Source of the DNA: Sympetrum striolatum
Taxonomy: Eukaryota; Arthropoda; Insecta; Odonata; Libellulidae
Length of the DNA: 64,000 nucleotides
Assembly: GCA_947579665.1 (NCBI GenBank)
Contig: OX388345.1
Span: forward strand, 66,703,454-66,767,453
Direction: 5' to 3'
A program made the position numbers and the translations under genes. Positions 35,330 through 48,000 of the stretch are shown one piece after another (position 1 is the first letter of the stretch; the number at the start of each line of letters is the position of its first letter). A model generated the notes under the pieces. The model had not been told where the DNA came from and made no database searches. It was given only the letters and a program-made list of their open reading frames with translations.

Positions 35330-38300
35330 TTGTCAAGAACTTTCTCTTGCGATGATATAAAAGCTGCAGGGATAAGATAGATGCTGCATAATTGAGTTTA
35401 TTTTGGACATTATCAATTGAGTTCTATGATGCGTAATTAATACTGCAATTGCGAGAATCTTTTCCACTAGAAACTAACTGAATGAGTGAGGAAAGCAAGG
35501 GCAAACTACCTCACTCCTCATCTTGCCTGTTTGCCTCATTCCCTCGCCAAAGTTTTTAGTAGCAAATACTGGCGGGTGTGAGAACCCAATGCGATGATCG
35601 TAGAGAAGGACAAGAGCAATCTAAATTTTAACCAATTTGGCTCTATTTCAGCTATAGAAAGTTAGAGTCAACAAAAAACGTCACTAAAAAATAAATCAAA
35701 AAAATTTAAATGTAACATCAACATTGATACGCATCGGATGAAATCTTCCACGGCTTCTATTTTTAGTCTCAAACAAACGTGCGAAAGGTGCACAGTTACA
35801 GGTGTGAATTTGCATATTACTTACACGACAAGCAAATGAAAAAGGCATTAATCGAGCCTTTTAAAGTAACGGATGTGTTACGAAGGAATTTAAAGTTGAA
35901 TCTAATTTTCTTTAATGGCGTCATCATTTATATTTACCGAGGCGGCAAAGAATGATTCCTTTTGAGAGACATACGAGGATCTCCTCAAGAGAGCAAAATT
36001 TATTTAGCGCCTTATTTATATATCTTTCCACAGACTATTTCTTGCACTACGTTCTGAATACGTCAATTTGTTTTCCTTCATTTCTTCACAATCACCATTG
36101 AATGTAAGTTTACGGTGAAAGAATTTTGCGAAGCAATAGATGAATATATGTAAAGACTCAGGGATGAAAGAAATGATGGCCACAAATATAAATTTATACA
36201 ATATAATCACAGCTGATGGGTATGAGAAGCTATAGATTTTAGCGTTTTTGCTTACCTGTTCAAATATAAAATTCGTGGAAACGGTTTGACTAAGGTTCAA
36301 TTAATATTAAAGTGGAGATAGTTCAGTTTTTAAGCAAAATTGACGGGGTAGATAAGAAAAATATTTTGAATTCCTCCTTCTCTCCCAATGAAACACATTA
36401 AAACAGAGTTTTAATCAAGAAACCTCATCAAAAATTAGCGTCTCATTCTAGGTTACACTAGATAACTTCACTTTATGTCAAAAGCAATAATGAGCAAAAA
36501 AGGAAATAGACAGGATCGATGACTACATTAGTGCGACCAACAAAAAATATAGAAACGACTCAGGTTGGAGGAATTTCAGAAGTTTGCGAGGCAATATTTA
36601 CTCACGAAGTCATACCGAAAGAAACGTGTGCAAAGACCATCCGGCAAACACGAGTTCAAAACAGCAGCAGGTGCACTTTCGTGCCGAAAAGCTCGCTCAG
36701 GTAACTAGGAAACCATCTTTGCTTTGGAGCAGGCACGGGGAGGCAAAACAAATAAATTACCTCATCCTTAAGGTTTAAAAAACATAATATTTGAGTACTT
36801 CCCATTCTTCATTTTCGTCATTATTGGCAGTATATTTTCGCTAAAGCTACCCGCTTGACAACCTGCAAGCCCGAAGCTTGGAAATTTATATCAGAATTTA
36901 TCTCGTTACTGTCTCCCATAATCATGTCGATAAAGTGAACGAGCTTGAGGATAAAAGTGTCATTTAATAAACAATAAACATTTAAAAGTTTCTAAGATAC
37001 GATCTACTCCCAGTTGTTATCGATATCAAATGATAAAAGACGCGATAATTTACCACTAAACTGGTTTATATGATCTCACACCGAGTGAGTGTAATGTCCT
37101 TGCACACACGAAATGCACGTATTCCACCGCATACTCTAATTCACACATTCAAACTAATGTGAGACAGCCATGGAAACGATTAAGAACGAAGATCTACTTC
37201 GGCGACGATTACTTCTTATTGGTACATGAGGTGGAACAAGAAATGAGAAGATCATTTTCAAATTTTAAATTAAGTAAATTATTGGCCTTAATAAAATATA
37301 CGAATGTAATACTTAGTACTATTATCATTCTCAAGTCCTAATTATGATATTTTATGTAAAAAATTCACTTTTATGGGAACATTAGGCGGTGATATATCTG
37401 ATTGGTGCTGAATAGACGGTAGTGATAGCGTTTCTACTTTATTTTTTTTTAGTCCAGACTTAGATTTTTGTGTAATCGCGCAAAATATTTCCTTCCCTTT
37501 GCCTTGTTCCTAAAAGCTCCTTCTTGAAGTCATTAATGGCATTAATGAATGGGTTGAATCTTAGAAGAGACATATACGTTTCAATCTCGTGATGAAATAA
37601 ATAGGTTTTGTTCTTAATAAAAAGGATCATGGGATTCTTCCTCTTGGATGCCGCAGCATCTCAATTGATGGTTTTAGTCTGACTCTTTAGTAATGACTCT
37701 TCCCACTATTCTGCAGGTTTCAGGAATGACAGATTTCTATATAACTAGCAATTTAGGTTTGACTTCTTATTTTTCGAAGTATCTTGTTTTATAGAGGATA
37801 ATTAATACCGCTGTCCTGATTATTTTTGATATCGCATGTACTGCTTTAAGTTTATCAATTTGTTTGCTTTACAGTGAGAGTTCATAATTATAATTATTAT
37901 TTTAATCATGTGGATAAAAATTAGGTACTAGCAGACGTCTATATAAGCCAGAGTTTATGGATGATGAATATCAGCTGGGGAATGGTGTAACATTAATGTA
38001 AAAATTTTATTACAAAAATCTTTTCATAGCCTTCGCTGTGGTATACCTGGTTTAGGCACTGTTTTTCTATAGATAATAATAATTAGATAGTTATAATGTT
38101 TCCATGTATTTAATCGAATTTCATTAGATTTGATTAATTAATTTAGATGAATATCTTAATTTCGCAAGCCGATTTCATGTAGAATTAACTTCCATAATTA
38201 ATAAAGCACTATTTGTATTAAAATTAAATTGTGTTGTAAATTGAAACTGGTGATATTTCCGTTCCTCCACTAAATTAAAAAAATTCATTTCCAGCTCCTT

Positions 38301-38340
38301 TTCCATGCCTCTTAAGTTTCGCGAATAATTATGCGAGGGT
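35330..38340. other. AT-rich spacer, no gene recognised
   Basis: Several frames of 60-94 codons occur without known motifs. No repeat boundaries were identified. Confidence 0.45.
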
Positions 38341-38349
38341 CATAAAAAG

Positions 38350-38960
38350 TAAATGTGAAAGGAGTGACCGCCTAGGGAGACCCAACCGCCCCGGGGGCAG
38401 AGCCGACTCCTCGACAGCTCCTTTTCATTTCCTCCGAATTATGATCCCATTTAACCATTCATCTCTCTCATACGTGGGCAAGCGAATGCGGGCGGCAAGT
38501 AGGTTCGAGGGACGGCGCCATTCGACGGGGAAGGGGAAGGCGTGGCGGACACCCACGCGATGCTCTTTTTCCCTTGGATGACACTTCGTCAAAAGCACTT
38601 CCCTCCGGTGCAGGATGGTCCGTTGAGGGAACGTGACGGCGTTGGGAGACACTTTGCGGGCAGCTCTGTCGGTGGGAAAAAATGGCTCTCCTCCTGACTT
38701 CCTAATAAGAAGTGACGTAAGCGAGATGCGTGCGGCACGCGTCCCGACTCCGCAAGTGGCAGGTCTCCCAATGGATGTTTGACTCTTCGGAGTTTCCCTT
38801 TTGGCAGCCTAGTTTACCTTCGGTGACGAGGCAGATATGTCGGACACGCGCGGTGCTCGTGAAAAAAGCGATGTTATGCAAAGGGCGAAGATGCAATTGG
38901 CGGGAGGTAAGAGAGGAGGAGTTGTGCAGTGATGGAAGACACGTAATATGGAATTGATTG
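38350..38960. other. CpG-containing GC-rich patch
   Basis: The most GC-rich stretch of the window, with many CpG dinucleotides. Four overlapping frames of 60-100 codons are open on both strands, none with a known domain. It could be a promoter or first-exon region, but no TATA box or splice pair stands out. Confidence 0.4.
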
Positions 38961-40690
38961 TAATGCTCAATGGCTCGGATGTTCTTATAAGAAAAAGAAT
39001 TCATAAATACGTTTCAGCAATACTGGAATATCGTAATGTGCTGTACATTGAAGGGGAATTGCTACTGTCCATGTAATATTTTTGATAACGGCCAGTTTCG
39101 AACAACAAAATATCTCTCATTATACGAACTTTCATTGACGGCCATTTTGATTAAAGATGTAACACGGCACAACTATCATTAGTATTTTTTGCACCTTTGG
39201 CATTATGTGACCAAAAGAACTGAATTCCTTTATCATTGAGAAGTAGCTCTTTGCTTTCGCCGAATGAATTCTCGAATAATTTATGAGATGATGACCATTG
39301 TATAATTTCAGCTACTGTAATTTAATACTAAATTATTTTAAATTAGTGCTCCATGAAAACGTACGTCTAATGGAAAAACGAGAATGAAATCGAACTACGA
39401 TAGACCATATGGATTATTCTGAAGTACAGGGAAGAAGCTATTGCTTTTCGTAAAAAGCTAAAATGTTAAGAAATTTCAACTGAACCAAATGCATTTAAGT
39501 AAAATTGTCATGAGATTTACAGTGAATTTAAAAACTGAAAGAGCCTTTGAGTACAACATACCAAGTTCGACAGCAACCAAGGCTAAAAAAATGAATTAGA
39601 ACGGAAGAGAAAATTAAAATGATAAAGAGAGACATCTAATTGAAAAAATCATTTGAATCATTTAACGGAAATTATATATTCCATATTCAAAGCTGGGTAA
39701 GTGTTTTGACGCATTCTGCAGTCATACACGTAAAAAATATTCCATCGAAAAGATTATCTAATCGAAGGAGAAAAAAAGTATTTCTCAGAAGGTTGTTAGT
39801 ACTACTGCACAAGCCTCCGTGTACAGGTTTGAAAGTTTAGCCATTTACATACGCGAAAACATTATTTACGAAGAATTAGCTATACGAATTAGCAATACCA
39901 TAGTAAATGTTACATGGGAACTATTTTTCAATAACAGCGCGACGTCGCAGATCCGCTTCGCCACTGCGTGGGATGATAACATCATTGTAGCTCCGTTTTT
40001 GAAACATTTCGATGATTCGACGATCTTAAAATTTATGGCGATTTTCTGAGAACGAGAGTGTTTTGAAGGAGCAGGAAGAATTTAAAGGGAAACTGGTTGG
40101 GAAAGCAATCATTCAGAGATATTCAGGAGCGAGATAAGGAGTTGACTCTCCAAAGAGGTCAGATTTACGGGGCGGATAAGCGATCGATCAGAGAGTTATT
40201 TACGGCCGAGGGATTTCCTAATGGATATCAAGGCGATCCTAATAGAGCAATTAATTCTTAGAATCATAAAAGGAGCCCATGGCCGTGGATTTCAGCTTGA
40301 CACATCCCGACCGAACCATAATATACGATCGAACCAAACAAAAGCCCTCTGCTGCTTCGATGAAACAGCGACATCCATCTTCAAATTACTTCCAGGTAAA
40401 ATTTCGAAGTTGTTCCAAACAGGATTATTTTAATTCGAACGGGAAATATTTTTAAAGCATATTACATAGAGTAATAGTTGTTTGAATGTTTCGAAAAACT
40501 TATGATTATGAATTTTTTCTTGATACAGCAACTGATAAATAACTTATTTAAGAGTAACTCTAGGAAAGATCCTATAAATAGTAACAAAATGTATAAAACA
40601 CTGCTAAATCTACAATAGATTATAAAACCAAAATCAGGGAAAATATTGATGGGTTTTCACTATAATGGTAAATGTATAGTACTTCGAAAT
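38961..40690. other. Spacer, no gene recognised
   Basis: Three plus-strand frames of 66-76 codons (39640-40433) follow one another but share no frame, splice signals or known motifs. Confidence 0.45.
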
Positions 40691-40691
40691 A

Positions 40692-41179
40692 CAGTGGTAC
40701 CTTGGTTAACGACGGCCTTAGTTAACGACGGACTTGGTTAACGACGAGTTGCTGTGACCAAAAAATATCTTGGGTAACGACGTAGGATTTGGCTTACGAC
40801 GCCTCGTCGATTGGTCTTTCCGGAGTTTCACTTGTTTCAGCACGTCTATTTATAATCACTATATTATAAACTAATATTTGGTGTACGTTACGATGTTACA
40901 TCATAAAAACATACTGAATAGCAGCTAGCGGAGAGTATTAAAAATAGTTCATTGCTACATTGTAGCTAATTCTCACATGCACATGGTGTCTCACCAAAGT
41001 TAAATCGGTAAATATTATAAGTTTTGCTTCCAATAACTGGGGTGCGTCCTCGACGCCGGGAAATACGGTAATCCATTACCATTATTATACCTGTGGAAAA
41101 CCGTGCCTTGGATAACGACGGCTTTGGTTAACGACGATTATCCTGGAACGGATTAGCGTCGTTAACCAAGGTACCACAA
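40692..41179. mobile_element. Tigger/pogo-like MITE
   Basis: A 488-bp element with inverted termini starting CAGTGGTACCTTGGTTAAC and ending in the reverse complement, where the last two bases have mutated. It is flanked by TA target duplications (40690-40691 and 41180-41181). TAATCCGTTCC (reverse complement near 41146-41156) and repeated TTAACGACG motifs are typical of pogo/Tigger ends. There is no transposase frame, so it depended on a partner element. Confidence 0.88.
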
Positions 41180-41181
41180 TA

Positions 41182-42176
41182 GTATTTTTTTAAAGCATAT
41201 TTGATAAAGCTGTGCTATTTTAATATCTGGAAACCTCATTATTATTGCAGGTTTTCTGATATTGCAGCTGAATAATATCTTATTCAGCAGGAATCGTAGA
41301 AAGGAAAGGTAGAAATATAAGATGAAAGACCGAAATATTGGAAAATATTGATACATTTCACTGCAATGAAAACAAATATTAAGAACTTTGAAATATCAGA
41401 TACGCAACTGAAAATATCAAACATCCCAACAGCAAACATTTCAGATGTGAGAAATGCGGCAGTTATATAACTTAGGGCGAAGGTTACCACCCCAAAGGAT
41501 GAGGTGAGTTACCAAGTAATGAAAGAAATAGCTTTGCTCATGTATATAACGTAGGCGCTTAATGTATTCCTTTTACATCAAGGGAAATCGGGTGATGGGA
41601 GAGCGAGAAATACGAAATCGACTTCTTAGAGAAACAGCGAATTCTAACGAAAATTTCGAAAGCAGAGGCCAAATTAGATGAACAGCTAACTGATGGAAAT
41701 TATACTCGATGTCAAACGCGAAGATGTAATCAAGCTGTCAAGTTTATCTACAAGGGGTTGGCCCGAAGGCGAGCAAGTTACAGCATCTTAAGCCCAAAAC
41801 AACGAAAGTTCAGTGATTATGACTTGCGTCGATTCCTGAGAAAATAGAATGGAAAATTACATACATCGAGCTCAGTCAGTATCACAAGAAGATAAATTTT
41901 AAGAAGGGTAAACAAGCGTAACCATCCCTCATGGAAAATTTAAACGATGCAAAATTAATAGAGGTTACACAGAACTACCTGGAATCGGTGAAAACGCAGA
42001 TAAAATGCTTTCATCACCACTCAACAGTGAGTAAATTATTCTATTTCGCAAAATGGAGTACTTAAGTCACTATTAAGTCAATGAAGCTCCATTCATGGAA
42101 CTAAAACCGGCCTTTTAACCATCAAAAGATAAAGTATAATCGAATTAATGACTATTTAGTTAATTAAGTGAAACAA
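41182..42176. other. Spacer, no gene recognised
   Basis: Two short minus-strand frames near 41162-41490 show no known motif. No clear repeats. Confidence 0.45.
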
Positions 42177-42660
42177 ATTCGACATTCATTGAAATATTCT
42201 TCGGAGAAATCAATTCCATTGAGGACATGATATGACTTTATAATTTCAAATTGATGAAAAGTGCACAGGCATTATATATATATACGTAACTTTTAAAAGA
42301 TGTTTCTTACCACGCTCAAAACATTACTTGCAATTTCCAACTTTGAAGTCCCAAAAAGCAGCACTACAAATATTTTTCTCTTTCCTATTTTCCTCTTTCC
42401 AAATAAATTTAATCGTAGAAACTAATTCGACATTATTGAAACATTAGAACATGCGATTTCATTTCGTAGAGCACAAGCTATGATTTTATTATTTTACATT
42501 GATTAAAAGTGCACAGGCATTATATTAACCTAATTTTTTAAAGGCATTTGTTACCTCGCTCAAAACGTTACTTGTAATTTTGTACTTAAATCTACCAAAA
42601 ATATCACTCCAAAATATCTTCTCTTTCTTCTAAAACGAAATAAATTTAATCGCGGAAAAC
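42177..42660. repeat. Tandem duplication, 248-bp period
   Basis: Copies at 42177-42424 and 42425-42660. Shared landmarks are ATTCGACATT at the start, AAAAGTGCACAGGCATTATA (GTGCAC at 42261 and 42509), CTCAAAAC(A/G)TTACTTG and AAATAAATTTAATCG. The copies have diverged moderately and contain no open frame. Confidence 0.85.
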
Positions 42661-42879
42661 AGGTTCCGCGAGCTATCCTCCGAAGCGAATTCGGATCAGG
42701 TACAGCCAATGCAAATTACAAGCATAAACTTGTGGAAAAAACAAACAAAGCAAGATTCCAAGAGGCAATTCCGAGAAAACCAGTTGTTTGGGAAGGCTTT
42801 TTTTACTTCTGAGCGACAAAAAGGAAACATTCTTAATGACTATTCGAAGAAAAAGGCCGAAAATTCGCTCGAAAGGTGC

Positions 42880-43230
42880 ACCTGCGTCATTGAGTAGCGA
42901 CTTTCCCATTGGTCGAGAAAATTCTCGGGCTTGAAAATCTTTGTGGGCGGAATGGAAGAGAAGTAGTTGTGGGCAGATCTCAAATCAAAGGTGATGGGTC
43001 CTGAAGCCATTCCGGGAGAAGAATGGTAATTCGAGGAGGAAAACCTTCGCCGTTTCTTCCACACGCCTCGCTTTATATGCGTCACGTGGTGGGGAATTCC
43101 CAGTAGAGAAAGAGACTCTCGCCGTGGAAACTTTCGCAGTCCTGAGCTACTTTTTCTCTTCGTCTCGTTCCTCAGAATGGGTAATCTTCGTATGATTAAA
43201 GATGACTTCCGGGTAAAGATTCCTCCCGGT
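42880..43230 (+). promoter_or_regulatory. Promoter/enhancer-like patch with a kappaB site
   Basis: Within 60 bases lie TTTATATG (43072), CACGTG (43083-43088) and a perfect palindromic kappaB sequence GGGAATTCCC (43092-43101). Upstream are a CCATTGG element (42907) and GGGCGG-like sequence (42945). The layout resembles a short regulatory region, but no adjoining exon was recognised. Single motifs occur by chance, so this is tentative. Confidence 0.3.
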
Positions 43231-43239
43231 AATTATTTG

Positions 43240-44640
43240 AAAAACAAAGCCAGTTTTTCTATCCAATCAATCGGTCTCCGTCCACAACATTTGTTTACCG
43301 CGCTAAAACATGGTTATAGCAATATTTAACTAGAAAAAGAGTAGAAAAACTGCAAGAAATTTAAAAGCTAAACCTCTGCCACCAACGTAGATTAAGAATG
43401 GCTCGTACAATATAATTTACAATTATTTTTGTTCGTTTACATGTTCCAATTTTTTTTATTTAGAAAGTTGATTTACGGTGATTTAATTAACAGTTACTAG
43501 TCGAATTTTGCGATTAATCATTATTCTCAGCTAATTTTAGCAGAGAAATTCAAAGGATTCACATCTTTTCCATATGAAATGATAGCAAAAACCAATGGTA
43601 TTTAGATCCATACGAAATCTTATTAATATTTAAAATTTTTTCGATGAGAAAAACGTTGAATAAAACAAACTCCTAATAAAGTCCCTTATGGACGTAAAAA
43701 ATTAAAATAAATGATTATACCTTATCAAGTAATTCCACCACATCCCATGGTCCTCTTTAGGGATCTAAGAATATGTTAATCGGAAGAACATAGGAATGAC
43801 TTTTCACAAAGGAAACTACTCGTGAAACTACTCCTATCTATTGAAAAGAAAACTTGGCACAATTATATAGAAACAAAAGGGATCTAATACGGCATGATTC
43901 CTCACATGAGCATCGTCCTCAGGCCAATCAGTTAAGCGTAAACGAACGTTAACAAAAATAAATTTTAAATATAATTTAAACGAAACTCTAAATGAATAAC
44001 TAAGGAGTGCGATTTGTACTGCTGATAATGCGAGGCCATGATTTCCAAGAGAACACAACGTCGATCGACTAAAATAGCTTTTGGATATAATTTGCGTGTC
44101 GATTAATGCGTATATTTCGGGAATAAGGAATGAAAGTGAAAAGGAAGGCTGCGCATAAATTCCGTCCACTAGAACCGAGAGCGCGACAGAAATTAAGTCT
44201 GCCTGCAATCTAAACGGGAAATGTAAATCTTCTTCAAACTTGTGTGAATGATGCGATGGAAAACACTTTCCATTCCAGCCCAATCGGTCAACTTCATCCA
44301 TTTGCCAATGTTTAGCGTCCTGATTAATGGATTGAGATCTCAAAGGCCACGATGGAGAAAAATATTTGTCAGGGACTGAATGTTTGCCAGAATGCGTTGG
44401 TGTCTTTTGATACGCATTTCTTCGTTTCCTGAAAACAACATATCAACGAATTTGGGGGAAGAGCTTTGAATAGCAATTTTAGTTTCGACTCATAAAAGCT
44501 CGACCTCGTGATATCTGTAAACAGATCTCTATTAATTTCAAAAGTTTGTATCGGAAACATTTTTTGTGTGGGACTACAACCGTTGAAGTCTCCACCACCT
44601 AACTCGGCAGTAAATTATTTCAATACTATCCTTTCGATTT
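43240..44640. other. Spacer with an unassigned 169-codon minus-strand ORF
   Basis: The ORF at 43834-44343 (minus) is the longest in the window. It has no recognised domain, no clear transmembrane or signal pattern, and no splice-flanked partner. At this base composition one such frame in 64 kb could arise by chance, so it is not called a gene. Confidence 0.4.
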
Positions 44641-44690
44641 ATGGAGAAGCAATGTAAATAAGCGAAGCATGCATATTGTAATATTGTTAT

Positions 44691-45060
44691 GGTTCCCGGG
44701 TTTCAATCTTGGCAAATCGGATTTTTTCTGGTTAGGGAATGGTTTTGTGAGTTTGTAAATAGTAATGTATATTATAATGGATGTAATTGAGACCTTTAAT
44801 ATTATGGTGAATTATGTATATATTAAAAAAAGTATTGTACTTGATGTTATTTGTTACTGTAAAATATTTGAATATTAATATTATGTAAATATCGATGATA
44901 AATATTCGAAGATAGGCAAATATAGTCTTTTCAATTAATATTAAATTGTGTTGACATGTATGATTTTAATATCTTTTTTAATGATTACTTCTTAGTTTTA
45001 AAGGCACCTGCTGACAAGCCATTTTAGGCTTAGCAGGACTTACAATGTTTATTTTTTTTC
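44691..45060 (+). mobile_element. SINE copy B with 3' stem-loop
   Basis: Starts within a decayed B box (GGGTTTCAATC) and shares the body GGATTTTTTCTGGTTAGGGA ... TTTGTAAAT with the SINE at 17269. Further on, CCTGCT-GAC-AAGCC can pair with GGCTT-AGCAGG (45007-45037), a 3' hairpin of the sort bound by LINE reverse transcriptases. The head is 5'-truncated. Confidence 0.55.
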
Positions 45061-48000
45061 TTAAATTGTATTTAACTATTGTATAATTTTTAAAATTCTA
45101 TATGTGATCTGTTAATCATATTACTTGTTGATTATAAATAGAAAGTTATATTTTTTGTCAGAAGGTTAATCATGATGTATATATAGTATTGTAAAATTTA
45201 TTCACTTAATAAAATGTATAATATGTATGTAATTAATAATTACATCGCAAGGTAATAAAGCAAAAGTACATTGTACAGATGTTACACTTTAATTTGAGCG
45301 AAGGAAAAAACATTCCAAAGATTCTCTTTGAGTAATTTTAGAATTAGAAATGAGAGATCAAAAATGGTAATATAGTTAAATAAATACACTCGTATGACCA
45401 GAAACAGCATTTGGGATATCTTATATTATTAAAAGTGATTTTTTAAAAATTTTATAGCTTTTCTGTAGAGATATACGGCATGTTTTACTTAAAACATATA
45501 CCGTACTTGTTTCCTATGAAGGAGAGGAAGTTTGAAATAATACTTCATATTCATCCTCATGAATCTAAATTATAATTAGATAACATGAAAATCCAAGGAA
45601 TTTTCAATCTCGAATTAATGTTCGTTGAAATACTGGACTGTATTGCTCATAGATGAGATGAAATAATAACTGTGAATAATCATCACCTTGAATTAATGAA
45701 AATAGGTTTGCAATTATCAAGAACTGGATTAGTACCGTACTTTCCGAAGACCTTCAATGGCAATGAGTGCGTCCCCACAAAAATCTGAGGACATGATTAA
45801 ATCCAAAGGCCGAGGTGACCTGGAACCCGGAGCTGAAAAAACTGAACTGGACAAGTACTTTCACAAGACAATGAATCTCGCTATGCAAATTTTTCGTTCG
45901 GCAAACCACAACGAATTTCAGACAGCATCGGGTATAATATTCCTCTCCTACAATCGTGAACTCATCAAGATTCGAAATATAATACATATATTTAAAAAGA
46001 TACTTATTTTAGGAAAGTTTAAAGATTCCTCTGACTAATAATTAATAATAAGAAAAACAAAAATGGAGATGCTGAAACATTTTTCCTGTAGTTTTTCCAT
46101 AGAGGCTTCAGTGACTCCACTACTGTCGTAAATTGACCGGTCACAGAAAGTAATACCATTATAAGGATTATAAAGAAACACGTGGATAATAAACAAGATG
46201 GTAAGGACAACATAATAATATGTAGTTCTTAACATGTTATAACCAATGGGTCTTTTATCAAACTATTTCACTAGCGACGACTTAAATGATGAACTCTTTT
46301 TACTAGCATCTTATACAATTACGGTAAAGTAATACGACCTTTTTTCTATAAAATTATACGAATCTGCCCATATCTGTGACCTGCGCAAAATTACTTCAAA
46401 TAAACTCCATTATCCAGGGGCCTTACGCAAAAAAATAATCCCTAAAACCAACTCATAAAAACTAAAGAGGACAGGTGATAAAGGTTATAAAGGTAAAGGG
46501 AAGATCAGCTTAACAAGAACTAAAACCCAAACAAAATCCAAGCTTTCATACTTGGAGAAATTGCAGAAAATATTTCAATTTGATCATTAAATTTAATTCA
46601 TACGCACAAGAAATAATACAGGTGAAAATTTTCGTGAAGCGGGACACCTTTAACAGTTTTGAATGGATTTATTCTCCTCGTTTTCCCTATTTACGTACGA
46701 CCCTCAACGAAAACGACCAACGCATTAGTGACCGCAGAATTCGAGGAAATCCTAAGCAGTCCTAAAATCTATCGATCAAGCTGAAAGACTGGTAAAATAC
46801 ACAAAGATAATTAGGAAAATTGGTTAAAGTGACCATAAAATAACTCCCTACAGGTAGAGACAAAACGTAAACAAAAGAACCACAGGCGATTTAATGGATT
46901 CCACTTTGAAGTTAGGCGAATTCAATATTCCGGTTCCTAAGAGATATAAACGTGCGAAGTGGTCCGATTCGGAGAAACCATTCACCTGACACATATATGT
47001 CATCGCGAGAACCGGTTTAGGAAAGGCTCCTGAGGAGTACACTTACGTCAACGACGGTCGAATATTCTAATAACAACTGGTTTCGCTGTTGTACCGAATT
47101 TGAAGTTTCCTGGAAAATATGCGACGGGTCAAAATGTGATTCTAGGAAAAACTTGCACCTAGAGCGTTTTCTGAAGTTTCTTAAATAAACAGCGACAACA
47201 TGTTAACTACTGAGATAGAGGGTGAGAGAAAAACTTGCACGAGTTTTTTAACACGAATTTCGAAGAACAAGGTGGCCTTTCAAACAAAAAAAATCGATGT
47301 TCAATCATAATTATATCATATTCATTATATAAGAAATAAACTAATACGCAGAAGTTTCCATACTATCATACCCATGGTTAAGACTAACTCCTCGACATAT
47401 TCAGTTAGCAATGGTCATCAGAACTTGATAAAGTGATCTGAAATAGTAACGTAAATTCGAAGAATATTGTCTCTCCCGATACGATTTTAAGTATTGTTAA
47501 GTTAAAAAAGCGTAAAAAATCAAATAATTGTTTCTGAATGAAGCATGGATATTGATATTATATTTGAGAAGGGAGAAGAAATTTTGAGGCGGAAAAAGGA
47601 AATGAAAAAAACTTTACCCACAATGCAGATTTGAACCCATTATTAAAAACTAGGGAGAATTTGTCAAATGACTTTGGAGTTGTATTAAAATAGGCTAAAG
47701 AACCAATTTTTTAAAGTATCATAAAGGGCCGTTTTACGCGGAGGCCAAGGTTCCCGTAAAACAAGAGTAAATGAAAGATTCCGTTTTAATAAGATAATAA
47801 GCACTTATTGCCAGATAAGAATACCCTTCGTCATTCATCTCTAAGGTACTACTAGAAATACTTTCCTCATTTCTTAACTGCTAATCCGGTTTTACTGCTG
47901 TCTATAAAGAAGCAGCTGATCGAGCGGAAAAAAATGTAATAAAAATGCAACAGAAAAGATCACCGAAGATAGAAATCGAATAACAGTAGATAGATAAAAC

